Positions 7,059 to 12,359 of a stretch of DNA of 12,359 nucleotides are shown piece after piece; within the stretch, counting starts at the first letter, position 1; every line of letters starts with the position of its first letter. The DNA is taken from assembly GCA_002730655.1 (NCBI GenBank), contig PCAT01000092.1:1-12359 (forward strand). Reading direction: 5' to 3'. The notes beneath the pieces were generated by a model. The model did no database searches, was not told the DNA's origin, and saw nothing but the letters and a program-made list of their open reading frames with translations. This stretch comes from Balneola sp. GTDB taxonomy: Bacteria; Bacteroidota; Rhodothermia; Balneolales; Balneolaceae. The translations under genes and the position numbers were made by a program.

Positions 7059-8606
7059 TTATTCCCATTCAATAGTAGCAGGTGGTTTTGAACTCAAATC
7101 GTACACCACTCGATTAACCCCATTTACCTCATTTATAATTCGATTAGACACAGCTGCTAAGAACTCATAAGGTAAACGAGCCCAATCCGCTGTCATACCA
7201 TCAGTAGAAGTCACCGCACGTAGAGCAATTGTAAATTCATAAGTTCGTTCATCTCCCATGACACCCACACTTTTTACAGGCAAAAGTACTGCTAAAGCCT
7301 GCCAGATTTTATTGTATAATCCTGATTCATGAAGTGATTGAATGAAGATTGCGTCTGATTCTCTCAATATGTGTAATTTTTCACGGCTAACCTCTCCAAT
7401 TACTCGAATACCTAAGCCAGGCCCAGGAAATGGATGTCTATCAATAAAAAGATCTGGTATGCCTAAAGCTCGACCCACAATTCGTACTTCATCCTTGAAT
7501 AACTCTCGAACAGGTTCAATAAGTTTGAGTCTCATTTTATCCGGTAGACCGCCCACATTATGATGTGATTTTATGGTTGCAGATGGTCCTTTAAATGAGA
7601 CGCTTTCTATAACGTCTGGATATAAAGTACCTTGAGCTAAATATTTAAATGAATTTATATTTTTCACCTCTTTATCAAATACATCAATAAAGGTTTTACC
7701 AATAATTTTTCTTTTATTTTCTGGATCAGAAATACCTGTTAAACGATCTAAAAATAGTTCAGAAGCATCTATTCCTTTCACAGGTAAGTGTAACTTTTCT
7801 TTATAGAGTCGCAGAACATCACTAAATTCGTCTTTTCGCAATAATCCATTATTCACAAACACACATAATAACTGCTCACCTAATGCTTTTTTCAGAAGCA
7901 TAGCAACAACGGTAGAATCTACACCACCAGATAATGCACATAGTACTTTATCATTACCAACTATAGTTTGTATGGCTTCTATTTTTTCGTCGATGAATGA
8001 AGAGGCTGTCCAGTCACCAACTAGACCACAAATATCTAATGCAAAATTGGAAAGTAACTGTGTCCCAAATTCAGTGTGAACAACTTCTGGGTGAAACTGT
8101 ACTCCAAAAATTGGTTTAAGACGATGCTTTATAGCAGCAACATGAGCATTTTTGGTATGTCCAATGATAACAAAATTTGAATCTACGTCATTGATTTGAT
8201 CACCATGTGACATCCATACTACTGATTCTTGCGGAATATCTTTGAGCAGGTCACTTCCATTGTCAATTAATAAATGAGCCCTTCCGTATTCTCTTTTTTG
8301 TGCCCTTTCAACAGAGCCAGGGTTCAAGTTATGTGACAGTAGCTGTAGTCCATAACAAATACCCAAAATTGGTAATTTAAATTCTAAAATTTCAGGTTGA
8401 AGTTGGGGTGCTCCATCATCATTAACACTCATTGGACCACCCGATAGTATTATTCCCGAAGGTTGAGGTGACATAACCTTAGATAATTCTACATTATATG
8501 GGTGAATTTCGCAGTAGATGTTAAGTTCTCTAAGACGCCTTGCTATAAGCTGGGTCAGTTGAGAACCATAATCTAATATTAGAATCCATTCATTATGACG
8601 ACTCAT
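7059..8606 (-). CDS. guaA: GMP synthase (glutamine-hydrolysing)
   Basis: A 515-residue enzyme that converts XMP, glutamine and ATP to GMP, the last step of guanine nucleotide synthesis. The N-terminal class I glutamine amidotransferase domain (about 6-193) carries SGGP (55-58), the nucleophile Cys84 in GICYGLQ, and His172/Glu174 in FHPEV. The ATP pyrophosphatase domain has its P-loop SGGVDST at 226-232. The C-terminal dimerisation domain includes the HPFPGPGLGIRVIGE block (391-405) and ends with KPPATIEWE. The length is normal and every catalytic residue is present. It begins 5 bases after the gcvH stop, so there is no room for its own purine riboswitch or promoter, and expression should follow the efp operon unless an internal promoter lies within gcvH. 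Confidence 0.98.
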   Translation of the reverse strand: MSRHNEWILILDYGSQLTQLIARRLRELNIYCEIHPYNVELSKVMSPQPSGIILSGGPMSVNDDGAPQLQPEILEFKLPILGICYGLQLLSHNLNPGSVERAQKREYGRAHLLIDNGSDLLKDIPQESVVWMSHGDQINDVDSNFVIIGHTKNAHVAAIKHRLKPIFGVQFHPEVVHTEFGTQLLSNFALDICGLVGDWTASSFIDEKIEAIQTIVGNDKVLCALSGGVDSTVVAMLLKKALGEQLLCVFVNNGLLRKDEFSDVLRLYKEKLHLPVKGIDASELFLDRLTGISDPENKRKIIGKTFIDVFDKEVKNINSFKYLAQGTLYPDVIESVSFKGPSATIKSHHNVGGLPDKMRLKLIEPVRELFKDEVRIVGRALGIPDLFIDRHPFPGPGLGIRVIGEVSREKLHILRESDAIFIQSLHESGLYNKIWQALAVLLPVKSVGVMGDERTYEFTIALRAVTSTDGMTADWARLPYEFLAAVSNRIINEVNGVNRVVYDLSSKPPATIEWE

Positions 8607-8611
8607 ACTAT

Positions 8612-8989
8612 TTAAACAAGAGCTTGATAGGCTTCGGAGTCTAACAATTCGGATTGTTGATCTGGATTCGAAATCGTAATTTTGATCATCCAGCCTTGCC
8701 CATATGGATCATCATTAACTAACTCAGGTTCATCTTCAAGAGCTTCGTTGATTTCAATAATTTCTCCATCTAATGGAACAAAAAGATCTGAGACTGTTTT
8801 TACCGCTTCTACGGTACCAAAAGTTTCCTCTTTTTTGCATAAATCCCCAATTTCATTTAATTCTACAAAAACAATATCTCCTAACTCTCCTTGGGCAAAA
8901 TCAGTAATTCCAATAGTAGCAGTACCATCATGATGAATATTAATCCATTCATGATCTTTAGTATATAATAGATGTTCTGGTATATTCAT
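8612..8989 (-). CDS. gcvH: Glycine cleavage system H protein
   Basis: A 125-residue lipoyl carrier protein of the glycine cleavage system; it shuttles the aminomethyl group between the P, T and L proteins. The lipoylation site is Lys64 in ETFGTVEAVKTVSDLFVPL (55-73), close to Lys65 of the E. coli protein. The N-terminal YTKDHEWI (9-16), the GDIVFVELNEIG block (37-48) and the DDPYGQGWMIKI block (93-104) are standard GcvH. The length is normal. It lies 15 bases after accC and 5 before guaA, apart from gcvP, gcvT and lpd, none of which are in the window. There is no room for a glycine riboswitch upstream. In bacteria GcvH can also serve in lipoate relay to other enzymes, a possible reason for separation from the other gcv genes. 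Confidence 0.97.
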   Translation of the reverse strand: MNIPEHLLYTKDHEWINIHHDGTATIGITDFAQGELGDIVFVELNEIGDLCKKEETFGTVEAVKTVSDLFVPLDGEIIEINEALEDEPELVNDDPYGQGWMIKITISNPDQQSELLDSEAYQALV

Positions 8990-9004
8990 AGGAGTGTAAA
9001 TTAT

Positions 9005-10366
9005 TTAAAAATTCAGCTTGTCTTCTGATTTGTAGGTAAATGAAGTTTCTAGATATTTGGTACTAACAGAACCTTTATTAAAGTTAGGGTCATCCATTAA
9101 TTGAATATGATAAGGAATAGTTGTTTTGATGCCTTCTATAATAAACTCTTGCAGAGCTCTGCGCATTTTAATAATTGCTTCAGGTCTGGTTTTAGCTGTA
9201 ACAATGAGCTTAGCTATCATTGAATCATAATTAGGAGGAATCCGATAACCTGAATAGACATGGGTATCAAGCCGAACACCTTGACCACCAGGAGGATGGA
9301 AGACCGTAATTTCACCTGCAGAAGGTCGGAAGTTAAATTCAGGATCTTCAGCATTAATTCGGCATTCAATAGAATGACCTGCAAGGTTGACCTGATAATC
9401 TGCGATGGACATTCCCGCAGCAACTTTAATTTGCTCTTCAATAAGGTCAAATCCTGTAATTTGTTCGGTAACTGGATGTTCAACCTGTATTCTTGTATTC
9501 ATTTCCATAAAGTAGAAATTAAGATCATCATCAACCAAAAATTCTACAGTTCCAGCACCTTCGTATTGAACTGAGAGAGATGCATTTACAGCAGCTTCCC
9601 CCATTTTTTTTCGTAAATCATTTGTTAAAAGAGGGGATGGAGCCTCTTCTAATATTTTTTGATGTCTGCGTTGTAAAGAGCAGTCTCTTTCACCTAGTGA
9701 GACAACATTACCATATTGATCGGCTAAAACTTGTATTTCAACATGATGAGGGTTTTGAACAAATCTTTCTATATAAACTTCTGGATTATTGAAGGCTGTT
9801 TTAGCTTCATTTCGACACATTTCAAAGTTTTTTTGAAGTTCAGATGAGTCCATTACCACTCTCATTCCACGTCCTCCGCCTCCCGCAGAGGCTTTTACTA
9901 TAACGGGAAATCCTATTTCATCACAAATTGCTTTAGCATCTTCATAACAAGAGATAATACCATCACTACCTGGGACAACAGGTACTTTGTTATTAATCAT
10001 CGTTGCTTTTGCAATGGCTTTATCACCCATGGAAGAAATTGCTTCGGGTGAAGGGCCTATAAATTTAATATTATGCTCATCACAGATTCTAGAGAATTCA
10101 GCATTTTCAGCTAAAAACCCATATCCTGGGTGTATAGCATCTGCATTTGTGATTTCTGCTGCGGCCAGTATCGAGGTTATTTTTAAATAACTATCCTTGC
10201 TTGATGCTGGTCCTATACATACTGCTTCATCGGCAAATTTAACATGCAAGCTATTTTTGTCAGCAGTAGAATAAACGGCTACAGTTGGAATACCCATTTC
10301 CTTGCATGTACGAATTATACGAAGTGCTATTTCACCTCTATTCGCAATTAAGATTTTGTTGAACAT
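9005..10366 (-). CDS. accC: Biotin carboxylase subunit of acetyl-CoA carboxylase
   Basis: A 453-residue ATP-grasp enzyme that carboxylates the biotin on AccB using bicarbonate, in the first committed step of fatty acid synthesis. Features seen: the N-terminal KILIANRGEIALRI (4-17), HPGYGFLAEN (79-88), ATP-binding Lys116 and Lys158, the glycine-rich lid AGGGGRGM (161-168), the catalytic Glu288, Asn290 and Arg292 in the FMEMNTRIQVEHPVTE block (286-301), and RINAEDP (336-342). The length matches stand-alone AccC (about 450 residues); there is no fused biotinyl or carboxyltransferase domain, so it acts with AccB and a separate AccA/AccD. The 5-base gap to accB shows co-transcription. A propionyl-CoA carboxylase subunit is unlikely because those are longer. 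Confidence 0.97.
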   Translation of the reverse strand: MFNKILIANRGEIALRIIRTCKEMGIPTVAVYSTADKNSLHVKFADEAVCIGPASSKDSYLKITSILAAAEITNADAIHPGYGFLAENAEFSRICDEHNIKFIGPSPEAISSMGDKAIAKATMINNKVPVVPGSDGIISCYEDAKAICDEIGFPVIVKASAGGGGRGMRVVMDSSELQKNFEMCRNEAKTAFNNPEVYIERFVQNPHHVEIQVLADQYGNVVSLGERDCSLQRRHQKILEEAPSPLLTNDLRKKMGEAAVNASLSVQYEGAGTVEFLVDDDLNFYFMEMNTRIQVEHPVTEQITGFDLIEEQIKVAAGMSIADYQVNLAGHSIECRINAEDPEFNFRPSAGEITVFHPPGGQGVRLDTHVYSGYRIPPNYDSMIAKLIVTAKTRPEAIIKMRRALQEFIIEGIKTTIPYHIQLMDDPNFNKGSVSTKYLETSFTYKSEDKLNF

Positions 10367-10371
10367 TTAAA

Positions 10372-10836
10372 CTAGTCGTTAGAAATTGAAAAAAGAGGCT
10401 GCCCATATTCTACTGGCGTTCCATCAGATACCAATATCTCGGTTATAGTACCAGAATAATTTGATTCAATTTCATTCATAATCTTCATGGCCTCAATGAT
10501 ACAAAGTGTTTGCCCGGTTTGAACCTTATCACCAATTTTTACAAAAGGGTCCGAATCAGGGGATGCTGCTTGATAAAATGTTCCAACTATAGGTGCATCA
10601 ATGCTATTAGAAGGATTTCTTGTAGAGGTTGCCGGTGCTGAAGATTCCGTATCTTTTGAAACTGTAGAAGCGACAGTGTGAGGGGCTTGTGCCACCATTG
10701 GTTGAGTGTAGCTAATGTGTGAAGATTCTGAGAGTTTTTTAACTTTAATCTTAAAGTCACCTTCTTCAATAGCAACTTCATTTACATCACTAGACGCAAT
10801 AAGATCAATAATCTTTTTTACTAATTTTAAGTCCAT
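10372..10836 (-). CDS. accB: Biotin carboxyl carrier protein of acetyl-CoA carboxylase
   Basis: A 154-residue BCCP. The N-terminal part (about 1-34, starting LKLVKKIIDLI) is the docking region. It is followed by a Ser/Thr/Pro/Ala-rich flexible linker (about 36-80) and the biotinyl domain (80-154). Biotin is attached to Lys118 in IIEAMKIMNEIE. The protruding thumb typical of AccB, seen at about 88-104 (YQAASPDSDPFVKIGDK), separates it from other biotinyl or lipoyl domains. The order accB-accC with a 5-base gap is standard. The start is ATG with no Shine-Dalgarno match. A 133-base gap separates it from efp and contains a candidate promoter and a symmetric repeat. Confidence 0.96.
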   Translation of the reverse strand: MDLKLVKKIIDLIASSDVNEVAIEEGDFKIKVKKLSESSHISYTQPMVAQAPHTVASTVSKDTESSAPATSTRNPSNSIDAPIVGTFYQAASPDSDPFVKIGDKVQTGQTLCIIEAMKIMNEIESNYSGTITEILVSDGTPVEYGQPLFSISND

Positions 10837-10872
10837 AATAGGTAGTTAGCTCTTTATAAATTAATATAGGGT

Positions 10873-10891
10873 TTTGGTAAGGATGACCAAA
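10873..10891. repeat. Inverted repeat overlapping the candidate accB promoter
   Basis: TTTGGT (10873-10878) and ACCAAA (10886-10891) form a 6-base inverted repeat with a 7-base spacer, 19 bases in all. Its right arm overlaps the TTTG half of the TATATTTG element at 10888-10895. That arrangement suits a repressor site, but a chance repeat or a leader hairpin is possible. Confidence 0.45.
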
Positions 10892-10895
10892 TATA
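10888..10895 (-). promoter_or_regulatory. Candidate -7 element of an accB promoter
   Basis: On the minus strand the bases read TATATTTG, an exact match to the Bacteroidota -7 consensus TAnnTTTG. It lies 51 bases upstream of the accB start in the 133-base efp-accB gap. No good -33 TTG is found at the usual spacing (an ACTGG near 10915-10919 is the nearest). This may therefore be a weak or activator-dependent internal promoter, allowing acc-gcvH-guaA expression independent of efp. Confidence 0.4.
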
Positions 10896-10969
10896 TTGTC
10901 GGTTTAGTCCATTACCAGTATGTTTTCATAAACGACTTACTAAAAGTAGTTTCGTTTCGATAGTTAATT

Positions 10970-11539
10970 CTATTTTGCACGTTCCAAGTAGGTTCCATTT
11001 CTAGTATCAACTTTGATTAATTCACCCTCATTAACAAAAAGAGGTACATTAACAACAGCTCCTGATTCTAAAGTAGCTGGCTTAGAACCACCTTGAGCAG
11101 TATCACCTTTAACGCCTGGATCTGTTTGCTCTACTTTTAATACTAAATGAGCGGGTGGTTCTGCATAGAGAACTTTCTCATCGTCGGCATTAAATAAAAT
11201 AGTACAATTTTGGCCTTCTATTAAATATTCTTTGCGTTCTACTTGTTGGGGGAATACTGGAATCTGCTCAAATGTTGCGTTGTTCATAAAGTAGTATGAC
11301 TCGCCATCATTGTACAAGTACTGATATTCTCTAGTTTCAACTCGTACAGCTTCTGTTTTTTCGCCAGAACGCCATGTTTTATCAATATTTTTCTCGTTTA
11401 CAATACCTTTTAGTTTGGTGCGTACAAATGCGGGTCCTTTACCTGGTTTTACATGTTGAAACTCAGTAATGGCGTATAAAACTCCCTCTAAATTTAAGAC
11501 CATTCCGTTTCGGAAATCGGCTGTAGATACTTTGGACAT
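10970..11539 (-). CDS. efp: Elongation factor P
   Basis: A 189-residue translation factor that binds between the P and E sites and relieves stalling at polyproline stretches. The three OB-like domains are in usual order. The tip loop VKPGKGPAF (30-38) carries Lys34, the residue that is beta-lysylated by EpmA in E. coli; whether that modification occurs here depends on genes outside the window. The middle of the protein includes YYFMNNATFEQI (82-93), and the end GTYLERAK is characteristic of EF-P. The length is typical. The start is ATG without a Shine-Dalgarno sequence, about 26 bases from a strong promoter candidate. It is the first gene of the efp-accBC-gcvH-guaA transcript. Confidence 0.97.
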   Translation of the reverse strand: MSKVSTADFRNGMVLNLEGVLYAITEFQHVKPGKGPAFVRTKLKGIVNEKNIDKTWRSGEKTEAVRVETREYQYLYNDGESYYFMNNATFEQIPVFPQQVERKEYLIEGQNCTILFNADDEKVLYAEPPAHLVLKVEQTDPGVKGDTAQGGSKPATLESGAVVNVPLFVNEGELIKVDTRNGTYLERAK

Positions 11540-11565
11540 CTAGTACATTTAAGTTTATAGATAAA

Positions 11566-11596
11566 CAAAAATAAAGCTACTTAACCTGACTAACAA
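11566..11596 (-). promoter_or_regulatory. Bacteroidota-type promoter for efp and the downstream operon
   Basis: Read on the minus strand there is TTG (11594-11596), then 20 bases, then TATTTTTG (11566-11573). This fits the published Bacteroidota consensus TTG-N17-23-TAnnTTTG recognised by the unusual primary sigma factor of that phylum. Transcription starting a few bases downstream would give a leader of about 20 bases before the efp ATG at 11539. No attenuator or riboswitch would fit in so short a leader. Confidence 0.6.
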
Positions 11597-11615
11597 GTTT
11601 TAAGAAAATTAAACT

Positions 11616-12359
11616 CTATAAGAAGTTGCTGATGATATTATATGCTATAGCAGCGGGGCAGATTACATACAAAAACACAGGCCATACTTTGGCAAATAGG
11701 CTTTCTTTGATCGTTGGGAAGCCGTGTTCAAGTTCATTGAATGCTAGTTCTTTTTTCCAGACAAAGGCTATAAATAAACAGATCAATAAGCCTCCAATAG
11801 GTAGTCCTAAATCACTAAAGATATAACTGAAAGTGCCAATTAGACTTGTTCGGAATGCTATAATCACTGAAACTATAGTAACGCCAAGTCCTACAAACCA
11901 AGCAGACTTTGAGCGTTCGATTTTATGCTCATCGATAACATAGGAAACCGGTACTTCTAATAATGATATCGTTGATGTTAAAGCGGCGATACTCAACAAT
12001 AAGAAAAAGACTACACCAAGGGTTACACCAATAAATCCCCCAATTGTATGAAAAAGAGCTGGTAGAATTTGAAATACTAAATCAGTACTTGATGCAAGTT
12101 GATTACCCACAAATATTTCTATTCCAGCGCTTCTTGCCACATACATTGCAGGTATGATGAGAAGACCCGCCAAGAAAGCTATCCCAACATCCGCTAATGT
12201 TACAAATGCAGCTAATTGTGGAATATTTTCTTTTTTACTCAGATAAGAACCATAAGTAATAAGTGCGCCCATTCCTAACGACAACGAGAAGAAAGCTTGA
12301 CCCATAGCAGAAAAAATTAAATCTGTAGTAATGCGTGAAAAATCAGGTAATAAATACTC
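11616..12359 (-). CDS. NSS-family sodium-dependent transporter (N-terminus outside the window)
   Basis: The reading frame is open to the window edge, adding 18 codons beyond the first visible Met (12303-12305), so 247 residues of the C-terminal half are seen. The segment GQAFFSLSLGMGALITYGSY (visible residues 20-39) is the TM6 signature of LeuT-fold NSS symporters, and TM7 through TM11 follow. In TM8, Ala125, Thr128 and Ser129 match the LeuT Na2-site residues Ala351, Thr354 and Ser355, which supports sodium coupling. At the LeuT Phe259 substrate-contact position there is Met30, so the pocket probably differs. The protein ends directly after TM11, the 11-helix type. It likely imports an amino acid or related amine. 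It lies 76 bases upstream of efp, which has its own promoter. Confidence 0.93.
   Translation of the reverse strand, partial: EYLLPDFSRITTDLIFSAMGQAFFSLSLGMGALITYGSYLSKKENIPQLAAFVTLADVGIAFLAGLLIIPAMYVARSAGIEIFVGNQLASSTDLVFQILPALFHTIGGFIGVTLGVVFFLLLSIAALTSTISLLEVPVSYVIDEHKIERSKSAWFVGLGVTIVSVIIAFRTSLIGTFSYIFSDLGLPIGGLLICLFIAFVWKKELAFNELEHGFPTIKESLFAKVWPVFLYVICPAAIAYNIISNFL

Noticed and set aside
8607..8611. Purine riboswitch upstream of guaA or glycine riboswitch upstream of gcvH
   Set aside because: The gaps are only 5 bases before guaA and 15 bases before gcvH. No aptamer can fit, and none was seen within the neighbouring coding sequence.
8682..8933. Open frame on the + strand opposite gcvH
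   Set aside because: It is the antisense shadow of a complete, well-conserved gcvH and shows no recognisable domain. The same reasoning removes the + strand frames at 7342-7563 (inside guaA), 9260-9574, 9580-9792 and 9987-10190 (inside accC), and 11626-11826 (inside the NSS gene).
9217..9483. Minus-strand frames at 9217-9483 and 10587-10781 overlapping accC and accB in another frame
   Set aside because: The overlapping accC and accB proteins are intact with all catalytic or attachment residues. These frames are low-complexity leucine/lysine-rich out-of-frame translations, as expected from AT-rich coding DNA.

Overview
This AT-rich window most likely comes from a bacterium of the FCB group, in or near Bacteroidota (a Balneolota/Rhodothermota-type or marine lineage would fit). 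Three lines of evidence point there. The protein families include a DUF5777-type outer-membrane barrel, a Bacteroidota-style YceI protein and a PagL-like acyloxyacyl hydrolase. The start codons almost all lack a Shine-Dalgarno sequence. A Bacteroidota-type promoter, TTG-N20-TATTTTTG, lies in front of efp. The species cannot be named from the sequence alone.

Layout. Bases 1-169 (+) hold the C-terminus of a membrane protein, probably an NSS-family sodium symporter. Bases 236-3319 (-) form a compact envelope operon. In transcription order it encodes a monohaem cytochrome c lipoprotein, a YceI-like periplasmic protein, a DUF5777-like beta-barrel, a PagL-like lipid A deacylase and a cyclophilin. 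A 212-base divergent intergenic region with symmetric AT-rich repeats separates it from two + strand genes: an HD-superfamily hydrolase (3532-4092) and the endolytic murein transglycosylase MltG (4170-5213). MltG converges, with only 5 bases between stop codons, on a minus-strand operon covering 5219-11539. That operon runs efp, accB, accC, gcvH, guaA and a TPR plus type-1 periplasmic-binding-fold protein that resembles LpoA in architecture. The right edge (11616-12359, -) is a clear NSS symporter, cut at its N-terminus by the window end.

How the genes fit together. The right-hand operon is core metabolism: translation of proline stretches (EF-P), the first step of fatty acid synthesis (AccB/AccC), the lipoyl carrier of glycine cleavage (GcvH) and GMP synthesis (GuaA). 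The left operon is an envelope module with a haem protein, a lipocalin-like carrier, an outer-membrane barrel and a lipid A enzyme. The middle pair, MltG and the LpoA-like protein, may both concern peptidoglycan.

No CRISPR array, tRNA, rRNA, insertion sequence or defence system was seen. The less ordinary parts are the cytochrome/YceI/DUF5777/PagL module, the LpoA-like protein beside MltG, and two symmetric candidate operators (3361-3393 and 10873-10891).
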